Source: an uncultured Candidatus Saccharibacteria bacterium (GTDB lineage Bacteria; Patescibacteriota; Saccharimonadia; Saccharimonadales; Saccharimonadaceae). From it: DNA of 64,000 nt. Positions 28,209 to 36,890 of the stretch are shown piece after piece (position 1 is the stretch's first letter; each line of letters starts with the position of its first letter). Below the pieces are notes generated by a model. The model ran no database searches and was not told the DNA's origin. It worked only from the letters and a program-made list of their open reading frames with translations. The position numbers and the translations under genes are program-made. The stretch is from NCBI GenBank assembly GCA_947166295.1, contig CAMVDR010000003.1:1-64000 (forward strand), read 5' to 3'.

Positions 28209-28565
28209 TGGTGGAGCTGGGGGATACTGCCTCCCCGTCCGAACTATCACCGGGATATGATTCTACGTGTGTAGTTTTCTATTTTTTGTCTTGGCGTATG
28301 CTATTAGTAAACAGAAAACGAAACTAATAGCTGCCATAGCTAATTTTTCGTGCTATCCTACGCTACCTAGATGGCCTTATTTCCGTAGTATGATAATTTT
28401 AGTCTTACGGAAACTCAGACTAAAACCAGCCTAGAATAAATTAGGCGTAAGCTGGCATGTAAGCAACATGCGCAGTTTTTGTGTTTTTTACACTTATTAA
28501 TACTTACGGTATTTAGTCGACACGCATCACATCTGTTAATAATCCGTCTAAGCTTTGTCAGCCCC
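28209..28565 (-). ncRNA. ssrA: tmRNA
   Basis: 5' GGGGCTGA...; 3' CAGCTCCACCA; tag ORF ...GTA AAA AAC ACA AAA ACT GCG CAT GTT GCT TAC ATG CCA GCT TAC GCC TAA. Confidence 0.9.
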
Positions 28566-28794
28566 AACTAATCAAATTATACCATATTATGGTGGTATTC
28601 GCCAAATTAGGAGCAGCAAAAACGTGGTTTTGTTGTAATTTTCACAACAAAACCATAAAATCAATCTACCAATAATGTGCCAATGTTGTAAAAATAACAA
28701 CATATTGAATAAAAAATTAGAACAGGGAAGAAATAGATAAAATGTTGTAAAAAATACTCTATAATTATTGAACAAATCTATTGATTTTTTATGT

Positions 28795-29190
28795 TTTTTG
28801 TGCTACTATAAAGACAGTCGAGATGACTAAAACAAACATTAAAAACAAAAGGAAAACATGAAGAGAAAACGCTTTAAAGCTAGAAATAAACCATAGATCT
28901 TGGCGGGCGAAAAGGTAATTTCTAGCCATAAATTACACCATTAGGAATTACCTAGAGCTCCGCCAAACGATTAGCTCCAGGTGACAGGGGAAATCAAAAG
29001 CGTAGAGCGCATTAGTAAATCTTTCGTTAGTACCTTCCTTAAAAACAAAAACATAAACCAGAACGAAAGGAAACGCTAATAAGGACAATGCTTCACCTAG
29101 CGTGAAGCGGTCAATAGGGAAGCGGATTAGGGATTGCGGTTAATAGTTGTGATTTTAGCACCGGATAATCCCTCCGCCTCTCCCATCAAT
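28795..29190 (+). ncRNA. Putative structured transcript with 12-codon ORF (MKRKRFKARNKP) at its 5' end
   Basis: TTGGCGG/CCGCCAA, AGGTAATT/AATTACCT, GCTTCAC/GTGAAGC and AGGGATT...AATCCCT pairings. Confidence 0.4.
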
Positions 29191-29233
29191 AAAATTCTTG
29201 GGGGCTTACCAGTATTGTGCTATAATACATGAT

Positions 29234-29587
29234 ATGAAGCATAACCATGTTATAGCCATCATTAGCATAATTGGACTCGCAGCCTTAATCTTTATGCTAA
29301 TTTTTACTTCGCCAACGGATATTGGGCCTTTAGGTGTTTTATTATTTTTTACAACAGTTTACGTAGTGTCATTTGGTATAGTTACTCTGCTCACGCAGAG
29401 TTTTGTGCGTTTGGCCTTCAAGAAAACAGAATTCAAAAACAAAGATTACCTCTATTCTGCTATACTTGCCTTTGGCCCAATCATGTTTTTAATGGCGCGC
29501 TCTTTTGGTGTCATTAACCTCTGGACTTCAGGTCTTATTTGTCTCTTTATATTTTTGGCTGAATTTCTCGTCGCAAAACGCGTTTAA
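29234..29587 (+). CDS. Small multi-TM membrane protein
   Basis: Hydrophobic ORF; start ATG 29234 sits 7 nt after TATAAT. Confidence 0.65.
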   Translation: MKHNHVIAIISIIGLAALIFMLIFTSPTDIGPLGVLLFFTTVYVVSFGIVTLLTQSFVRLAFKKTEFKNKDYLYSAILAFGPIMFLMARSFGVINLWTSGLICLFIFLAEFLVAKRV

Positions 29588-29604
29588 TATGATAAAATAA
29601 GCAT

Positions 29605-30099
29605 ATGGATTATGGTCAGCGCTCGCAAAATAATGATATTCCGTCTAGCGACGCACTTTTTGCAAGTGGTCTAACAGAGGATGTTGGGGTAAAACCAGAA
29701 CAAGCGAAGTTGGATACTGAAGAGGGGCTACAATCCAATGAATCATGGCAGAGAAATCCGCAAGCTATTGGCAACAAAATTATCAATTTCCCAGACTCCC
29801 CAGACTCTACTATGGCAGAGAAAAAAGAACACCTAGGTGTTATCGAACCTACCATGCCACCAACGGCAATCGGGGAAGCACAAACACAATCACCCCTAAA
29901 AGCAGATGTTATTGAAGCGAGTCTTGACAAAACAGCACTAAACACCGAAGGACGCCTAGAATCCGCCGGTGTTAAAGAAATAGATAAAGCTATATCCAAG
30001 TTAAAACATACCGGCAATGTGGCGGATTTTTATGAGACGGCGCGCGACGCTATGGAAACAAATCTTAATAATTCATACAATAGAAAGCTGGCCGCATGA
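29605..30099 (+). CDS. Hypothetical protein (164 aa)
   Basis: ORF directly upstream of the T4SS-like ATPase. Confidence 0.55.
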   Translation: MDYGQRSQNNDIPSSDALFASGLTEDVGVKPEQAKLDTEEGLQSNESWQRNPQAIGNKIINFPDSPDSTMAEKKEHLGVIEPTMPPTAIGEAQTQSPLKADVIEASLDKTALNTEGRLESAGVKEIDKAISKLKHTGNVADFYETARDAMETNLNNSYNRKLAA

Positions 30100-30157
30100 G
30101 TAATAACCCCTGTTTATGTAATTTTTACAACAATTTTCCAAAGAGGAGAGCTAGGTA

Positions 30158-32971
30158 ATGGAGCCTTGGGTGGTAGCGCTAATTGTCGTGGCCGCAATAG
30201 GTATTATTGCGGGGATTTTTGGCGGGACTTATATCTCTAAACTCCGCAAGGCGAAAAAATATGAGCGCGGCCTTAAAATGGTACCGCTGCTTATCCATCT
30301 TCCTCCTACCACAGATGACATTGAGGCTGGTGGCCGCGATAAACGCGACATTGCTAACGAGGTCATCTCTAAGGCTCAAGTAATGTACTCTATTCTTTCT
30401 TCCACTATCACCAAAGGACTCAAAACTAAGCTTTACGGCCAGCGCCACTTTTCTCTAGAAATTATAGCTAAAGACGGTTTTATCAAATATTATGCTATCG
30501 TGCCTGCCGTACTAACAGAGACGGTAAAACAAGCCGTGCAGTCTGCTTACCCTACTGCGCGTCTAGAAGAACGGCGCGAGGAGAACATCTTTAAGGGCGG
30601 AACGGGCGTTGATGCCGTAGCGGGTGCCGAGCTTACCCTTAATAAAGAATACTATCTGCCTATCGCTACCTACGAAGACTCCAAGCGCGACGCCCAGATG
30701 GCGATCCTGAATGCCCTCTCTGGTGTGGGCAACAATGAAGGTGCGGCTGTTCAAATTTTGTTCCGCCCCGCACAAAAAAATTGGTCAGAACGCGGCAAAC
30801 AATATATTGAAAACATGCAAAAAGGCAAAACTAGCAAAACTATTGGTGCCGGTTTTGGCGATTTCGCAATGGATCTTATCCGTGCCCCATGGGAAGTCCC
30901 AGGAGAACACGAAAAGTCTGAGCACGAGACAATTACCAACATTAAACAAGATGAAATCACCGCTATCACTAATAAAATGCGTTTTCCAGCCTTTGAAACC
31001 CTTATCCGCATTATAGCCAGCTCTGAAAATAAACCCCGCTCAGAAGCGATTGTAGGGGGCATAGTTTCGGCATTTTCTCAGTTTAACTCTCCAGAACTCA
31101 ACGGTTTCAAAGTCAATACTTTTAAAGATGCTAAAAAACTGGCTATTGACTACACTTTTAGATTTTTTCCGCTCAAAAATCACTCTACCATCCTAAACAG
31201 TGTAGAACTTGCTTCTATTTTTCATCTACCAGAGCAAAACGCCATACCTAATTCCCAGGTAGAGCGCCAGCTCACCAAACAAGTAGATGGCCCGGCCAGA
31301 TTGGCTACTGAAGGACTATTCCTAGGCACTAACCAATTCCGTGGCACCGATAAGGCTATCTATCTCCAAGAGAAAGACCGCCGTCGCCACATGTACGTAA
31401 TTGGGCAAACCGGTATGGGTAAATCTGTTTTCTTGGAGAATCTAGCTTTTCAAGACATGTGTGATGGCCACGGTTTTGCCTTTATTGATCCGCATGGCGA
31501 TGCCGTGGAAGCATTGCTCCAGCGCGTACCAGAGGAACGCATAGATGATGTAATCTATTTTGATCCCGCCGATATTGAACATCCAGTTGGCATGAATATG
31601 TTTGAATACACCACCCAAGATCAAAAAGATTTCATCGTCCAAGAGGGAATTAGTATGCTGCAATCTCTCTTTGACCCTAATAACCAAGGTTTCTTTGGTC
31701 CCCGTGGCCAGCACATGTTCCGTAACGCTGCGCTTCTCTTAATGAGCGATCCAGCAGGCGCTACCTTCATAGATATTCCGCAGTGTTTTACGGATCCGGA
31801 ATTCGTTAAATCTAAGCTCAAATACGTCACAGATAAGGCCGTCTATGATTACTGGACTAAAGAATTCCCAGCTTCCCAGAAATCTAATGACGCCGGCGAA
31901 GTCATCACTTGGTTCTCTAGTAAATGGGGTCCGTTTATCTCTAATACCATCATGAGAAATACCTTAGGACAGGTTAAATCCGGCTTTAATATTCGCGAGA
32001 TTATGGATAATAAAAAGATTTTCCTTGTCAACCTTTCTAAGGGGCGGCTCGGTGATATTAATGCTAATCTTCTAGGTATGATCTTTGTAATGAAATTCCA
32101 ACAAGCCGCCATGAGTCGCCAGGATATTCCCGAAGATCAGCGTCAAGACTTCTGCCTCTACGTAGATGAGTTCCAGAATTTCGCCACAGATAGCTTTGAG
32201 TCTATTTTATCCGAGGCTAGAAAGTACCGCCTCAATCTTATCGTAGCTAATCAGTTTATGACTCAGCTCACAGAAAAGATTAGGGAAGCACTCCTTGGTA
32301 ACGTCGGCACTATTATCTGTGGTCGTATCGGCGTGACAGATGCAGATTTGATGGTCAAAGCATTTACTCCTACCTTTACCGCCGAAGATCTAACTAAAAC
32401 CCCTAATTTCTCCGCCGTGGCTAAAGTGATGATGTTTGATATGCCATCAGCCCCATTTACCATGAAACTCCCTGCGCCTATGGGTGAACCGAATGAAGAA
32501 TTGATGGATAGCCTCAAAGCTTATTCTGCAACCAAATTCGGCCGTACTCGTGCCGAGGTGGAGAAAGAAATTCAAGATCGCTGGAGTGCTGCAGAAAAAG
32601 CGAAAAAAGCCACTAAACCAGAAATGCCGCTAGAGCCGTCTAGAAGCTCCGTAGACGTCGTTCCGATTGAAGACGATAAAAATACCACCTCTACGCCTAA
32701 AACCGTGCCAAAGGCCCCAGAAACGCCTAAAAAAGGCTTTTTGGATGACTGGATGGATAAAAAAGCTAAAACTATGCCAACTCCACTATCCACTGCTCAG
32801 GGGGCCACCCCAATCACACCAGAACAGACTCAAAATCCAGCCCCTGTTGCAACCCCAGAACCAACTCCTATTGAGCCTACTCCTACTTCTACCCCAGACT
32901 CCACGCCCGCGTCATCATCAACATCAGCTCCAGAGGTTCAGCCAGATGAAGCCGTGTTCAAAATTCGCTAA
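30158..32971 (+). CDS. VirD4/TraG/HerA-like membrane ATPase (conjugation/T4SS type)
   Basis: N-terminal TM; IGQTGMGKSVFLENL Walker A; FCLYVDEFQNFATDS Walker B; P/T-rich C-terminus. Confidence 0.85.
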   Translation: MEPWVVALIVVAAIGIIAGIFGGTYISKLRKAKKYERGLKMVPLLIHLPPTTDDIEAGGRDKRDIANEVISKAQVMYSILSSTITKGLKTKLYGQRHFSLEIIAKDGFIKYYAIVPAVLTETVKQAVQSAYPTARLEERREENIFKGGTGVDAVAGAELTLNKEYYLPIATYEDSKRDAQMAILNALSGVGNNEGAAVQILFRPAQKNWSERGKQYIENMQKGKTSKTIGAGFGDFAMDLIRAPWEVPGEHEKSEHETITNIKQDEITAITNKMRFPAFETLIRIIASSENKPRSEAIVGGIVSAFSQFNSPELNGFKVNTFKDAKKLAIDYTFRFFPLKNHSTILNSVELASIFHLPEQNAIPNSQVERQLTKQVDGPARLATEGLFLGTNQFRGTDKAIYLQEKDRRRHMYVIGQTGMGKSVFLENLAFQDMCDGHGFAFIDPHGDAVEALLQRVPEERIDDVIYFDPADIEHPVGMNMFEYTTQDQKDFIVQEGISMLQSLFDPNNQGFFGPRGQHMFRNAALLLMSDPAGATFIDIPQCFTDPEFVKSKLKYVTDKAVYDYWTKEFPASQKSNDAGEVITWFSSKWGPFISNTIMRNTLGQVKSGFNIREIMDNKKIFLVNLSKGRLGDINANLLGMIFVMKFQQAAMSRQDIPEDQRQDFCLYVDEFQNFATDSFESILSEARKYRLNLIVANQFMTQLTEKIREALLGNVGTIICGRIGVTDADLMVKAFTPTFTAEDLTKTPNFSAVAKVMMFDMPSAPFTMKLPAPMGEPNEELMDSLKAYSATKFGRTRAEVEKEIQDRWSAAEKAKKATKPEMPLEPSRSSVDVVPIEDDKNTTSTPKTVPKAPETPKKGFLDDWMDKKAKTMPTPLSTAQGATPITPEQTQNPAPVATPEPTPIEPTPTSTPDSTPASSSTSAPEVQPDEAVFKIR

Positions 32972-32989
32972 ATGACAATAAGATAGCCT

Positions 32990-33070
32990 GGCGGGTGACG
33001 CCTGGAGGGGGACCCCCAAAATGTTTGCGTATGCAAAATTTTGGGGGAGGAAAAGGCGGCAGGACCCGCC
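32990..33070. repeat. Palindromic element family P1, copy 3
   Basis: GGCGGGTGACGCC...GGCGGCAGGACCCGCC. Confidence 0.88.
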
Positions 33071-33095
33071 TAGAAAATATGGTATAATAAGTTTC

Positions 33096-33494
33096 ATGAA
33101 CGAGGGTCAAGATTGGATCTATACCGATATTGTGAAAGACCACTTTTTGAACCCTCGCAACTTCTTGATGGGCGACGAAAGTAAGTTTGAGTGCGATGCG
33201 ACCGGCCTAGTGGGCAACCCTATCTGTGGCGATCAGATGAAAATGTTTATTAAAGTAGACAAAAAAACTGATAAAATCATAGACATCCGCTGGAAAACTT
33301 ACGGTTGCGCCTCAGCTATAGCTTCAACCTCTGCTCTTTCTGAGCTCGCCAAAGGTAAAACTCTAGATGAAGCTCTCAAAATTTCCGCCGAAGATATCGA
33401 TAATTATCTCGGCAAACTCCCCAAGCACAAATTCCATTGTTCTATCTTGGGTCACGATGCCTTAAGGGATGCGATAGAGAATTATAGAAAATAG
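33096..33494 (+). CDS. nifU: NifU/IscU-type Fe-S scaffold protein
   Basis: GNPICGDQMKMFIKV; YGCASAIASTSALSELAKGKT. Confidence 0.93.
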   Translation: MNEGQDWIYTDIVKDHFLNPRNFLMGDESKFECDATGLVGNPICGDQMKMFIKVDKKTDKIIDIRWKTYGCASAIASTSALSELAKGKTLDEALKISAEDIDNYLGKLPKHKFHCSILGHDALRDAIENYRK

Positions 33495-33574
33495 GCGGGT
33501 GACGCCTGGAGGGGGACCCCCAAAATGTTTGCGTATGCAAAATTTTGGGGGAGGAAAAGGCGGCAGGACCCGCC
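33494..33574. repeat. Palindromic element family P1, copy 4, between convergent nifU and nifS
   Basis: Near identical to copy 3; TAGGCGGGT...ACCCGCCTA overlaps both stop codons. Confidence 0.88.
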
Positions 33575-34740
33575 TAGCTTTGTATGGTACTAATCTGCTG
33601 CAATCTATTAATAATCCCTGGTAGTACTTCCATCACCTTGTCGATATCCTCTTTCGTATTTTCTAGCCCAAAAGAGAATCTTATAGATGAATGTGCCACC
33701 TCGGCGTCACCAGTTTTTGCCATTAGTACATGCGACGGCTTAGTGTCTCCCGCTGCACAGGCCGAACCGGTAGATACCACTATGCCTTCGGCGTCTAGAT
33801 ATAGTTGAATAGATTCTCCTTCTGCCGCCCGAAAGGATACATTTAAAATATTTGGCAGGGAAGCACCATAAGTAAGATTGGTATTCAGTGAACTCCCCGG
33901 TATTTCCGTTAAAATCCTCTTAGCTAAACCATCTCTCAATCTACGCACTTCCTTATCGTACTTTTTCCAAGTTTTCTCTCGTAAAACATACTCCAACGCT
34001 GCACCAAACCCTATAATCCCTACGGTGTTATAGGTACCACCACGTCTCTTATTCTCTTGATTGCCTCCAATAATAAGAGGCTTAAATGGCACCCCCCTTC
34101 GCACATATAAAGCCCCCACCCCTACCGGCCCACCTATCTTGTGTGCACTAAATGTCGCATAGTCCACCCCTAATTTCTTTATATCTATAGGTATTTTACC
34201 TAGTGTCTGCGTTAAATCAGAGTGTATATATCCGCCTTTTCGCACGGTTACCAGGGGTTTGCCCCAATCGTTTTTCTTATCAAACATTTCTGGGCAGTCC
34301 ACCGATTCATCTTTTGCGGCTCGCCTAACCACTTCTGCTAAGTCCAAAATCTCCCCAGTTTCATTGTTTGCCTGCATATAAGAGTATAATTTTGGTAGCT
34401 TATCGCCCTTATACTCTCGTGCCGTCTCTATTATAGAATGATGCTCCAGGGGTGAAGTCTCAATCTGATGTCCTTCAAAAGTCCGAATTACAGCATTATT
34501 GCTCTCTGATGCCCCAGAGGTAAAAACAATCTCATCTGGCTCCGCGCCAATCATCTTTGCTAGCAATTCGCGCGTGCGCTCTATTTCATTCATCGCTAAA
34601 TGCCCAGGGGTATGTAAGGCCGACGCATTGGCAAAAAATCGCTTTTCCGCCCGGTGCATTGCCTCTCTTACCTCTGGAAGCAATGGGCTAGTTGCTGCAT
34701 AGTCTAGATATGTCATCTTAGCATTGATTATAGCATACAT
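33574..34740 (-). CDS. nifS: Cysteine desulfurase (NifS/IscS family)
   Basis: MTYLDYAATSPLLPEV; SAHKIGGPVGVGALYVR; STGSACAAGD. Confidence 0.94.
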   Translation of the reverse strand: MYAIINAKMTYLDYAATSPLLPEVREAMHRAEKRFFANASALHTPGHLAMNEIERTRELLAKMIGAEPDEIVFTSGASESNNAVIRTFEGHQIETSPLEHHSIIETAREYKGDKLPKLYSYMQANNETGEILDLAEVVRRAAKDESVDCPEMFDKKNDWGKPLVTVRKGGYIHSDLTQTLGKIPIDIKKLGVDYATFSAHKIGGPVGVGALYVRRGVPFKPLIIGGNQENKRRGGTYNTVGIIGFGAALEYVLREKTWKKYDKEVRRLRDGLAKRILTEIPGSSLNTNLTYGASLPNILNVSFRAAEGESIQLYLDAEGIVVSTGSACAAGDTKPSHVLMAKTGDAEVAHSSIRFSFGLENTKEDIDKVMEVLPGIINRLQQISTIQS

Positions 34741-34743
34741 CCT

Positions 34744-34824
34744 GGCGGGTGGCCTCGCTGGGGGGCCGCTGCGCGCAGGCGGCAGCCGAGCATAGTGGGG
34801 GAAACTGCGAGGTCAGGACCCGCC
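34744..34824. repeat. Palindromic element family P1, copy 5 (divergent inner stem)
   Basis: GGCGGGTGGCCTCGCTGGGGGG...GGGGGAAACTGCGAGGTCAGGACCCGCC. Confidence 0.8.
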
Positions 34825-34895
34825 AAGAGAATACTTGAATTTTTTCTCCTTATAATGTACAATATAGGGGTATATTAAGAAGAGGTATAACAAAA

Positions 34896-36881
34896 ATGGC
34901 TGACAAAGCGGGAGATTACGACTCGTCAGAAATTCGGGTACTAGAAGGTCTAGAGCCAGTTCGGTTACGTCCTGGTATGTATATCGGCTCCACCGGTTAT
35001 GATGGTTTACATCACCTTATCAAAGAAATCGCCGATAACTCTATAGACGAGGCCATCGCAGGCTACGCTAATAAAATTGACATCACTATCTTAAAAGATG
35101 GCGGCGTTCGTATAGATGATAACGGCCGTGGTATTCCGGTAGATATCCACCCTAAAACTAAAAAATCCACACTAGAAACAGTACTTACCGTGCTTCATGC
35201 CGGTGGTAAATTCGGTGATGGCGGATATAAAGTCTCATCTGGTCTCCACGGTGTAGGCTCTTCGGTGGTAAACGCTCTTTCTACCCACATGGTGGCCGAA
35301 GTCTATCGGGATGGCAAATCTCACCATATTGAGTTCGACGTCGGCAAGCCAACTATGGAGCTACAGATCACCAAGGGCACCCCGCGCGAATCTGGCACCT
35401 CTATTACTTTCTATCCTGACCCTTCTATCTTTAAAGAAACCACTACTTTTGACTACAAGTGGGTTTCTAATTACGCTCGTCACCAAGCTTACCTTACCAA
35501 AGGTATCCTCATCACTGTTGCGGATGAGCGTACCGGCGAGCACGAATCCTTCTATTTCGAAGGTGGTATTAAAAGCTATGTCAAGCGTCTCAATAACGGC
35601 AAAGAAGTCCTCTCTGATGATATCTTCTATGTAGATAAACAAATCGGCGATTCTGCCGTAGAAATAGCTCTCCAATACAACGATAGCTATGCTGAGACCA
35701 TGAAACCTTTTGCTAATAACGTTCTTACCCCTGATGGCGGTATGCACGTGGTAGGTTTCCGCACTGGTCTCACTCGCACTGTTAATGATTATGCCCGCAA
35801 AAACGGCCTACTCAAAGAAAAAGAAGATAATCTAACAGGTGACGATATTAAGGAAGGCCTCACTGCTGTTATTTTGGTCAAGCTCCCCGATCCTCAATTC
35901 GAAGGCCAGACCAAAAATAAGCTAGGCAATCCAGAGGTCCGCGGCTATGTAGATAAGGTAATGACTGAATATTTCGGCTATTACCTAGAAGAAAACCCCG
36001 CCATCGCTAAGAAAATCGTCAACAAAGCCACTCTAGCTGCACGTGCCCGCAAGGCCGCTCGCGCTGCTAGAGACAATGTTATTCGTAAAGGCGCCTTCGA
36101 AGGTCTAAATCTCCCGTCCAAGCTTGCTGATTGCTCCTCTAGAAACAGGGAAGATTGTGAACTCTTCATCGTAGAGGGTAACTCCGCTGCCGGCTCCGCT
36201 AAGGAGGGCCGCAACCCCCAAATCCAAGCTATCTTGCCTCTAAGAGGTAAAGTACTAAACACTGAACGCGCTCGCCTAGATAAAATGCTCGCTAATCAAG
36301 AATTAGTATCCCTAATCAAGGGCCTAGGTGTAGGTATTGGTGATCAGTTTAATATTGATGGTCTCAGATATGACAAGATTATCTTCATGACCGATGCCGA
36401 TGTAGATGGTCTTCATATCGCTACGCTTCTTATGACTTTCTTCTTCCGCTACATGCCGCAAGTAATAGAGGCAGGCCATGTTTACTTGGCAAAGCCACCT
36501 CTATTTGGGCTCATCAAGGGTACTGGTAGCACTCGTAAAATAGATTACCTCTACGACGAAGTTGCCCTAGAGAACAAACTTACCGAAAAAATCGAAGAAC
36601 GTCGCAAAAACGGCACCAAGATAGACGAATCTCAAGAACGTTTCAAACAGGCTGGCTACACCGCTCAACAGCGCTTTAAAGGTCTCGGCGAAATGGACGC
36701 CAAACAGCTCTGGGAGACCACCATGGACCCAGAGAACCGTATTCTTGTCCAAGTTCATATTGATGATGCCGAAAAAGCCGACGCAGTATTTACTAAGCTA
36801 ATGGGAGACCAGGTCGACCTCCGTAAAAACTTTATCCAAGCCGGCGCCGCTAGCGTAGATTTGGATGATCTAGACTTCTAA
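34896..36881 (+). CDS. gyrB: DNA gyrase subunit B
   Basis: EIADNSIDEAIAGYA; IVEGNSAAGSAKEGR; QRFKGLGEM. Confidence 0.96.
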   Translation: MADKAGDYDSSEIRVLEGLEPVRLRPGMYIGSTGYDGLHHLIKEIADNSIDEAIAGYANKIDITILKDGGVRIDDNGRGIPVDIHPKTKKSTLETVLTVLHAGGKFGDGGYKVSSGLHGVGSSVVNALSTHMVAEVYRDGKSHHIEFDVGKPTMELQITKGTPRESGTSITFYPDPSIFKETTTFDYKWVSNYARHQAYLTKGILITVADERTGEHESFYFEGGIKSYVKRLNNGKEVLSDDIFYVDKQIGDSAVEIALQYNDSYAETMKPFANNVLTPDGGMHVVGFRTGLTRTVNDYARKNGLLKEKEDNLTGDDIKEGLTAVILVKLPDPQFEGQTKNKLGNPEVRGYVDKVMTEYFGYYLEENPAIAKKIVNKATLAARARKAARAARDNVIRKGAFEGLNLPSKLADCSSRNREDCELFIVEGNSAAGSAKEGRNPQIQAILPLRGKVLNTERARLDKMLANQELVSLIKGLGVGIGDQFNIDGLRYDKIIFMTDADVDGLHIATLLMTFFFRYMPQVIEAGHVYLAKPPLFGLIKGTGSTRKIDYLYDEVALENKLTEKIEERRKNGTKIDESQERFKQAGYTAQQRFKGLGEMDAKQLWETTMDPENRILVQVHIDDAEKADAVFTKLMGDQVDLRKNFIQAGAASVDLDDLDF

Positions 36882-36890
36882 GGAGAAAAT

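Noticed and set aside
33021-33095. N-terminal extension of the nifU ORF
   Set aside because: It translates repeat P1; the promoter TATAAT at 33083 and IscU homology support a start at 33096
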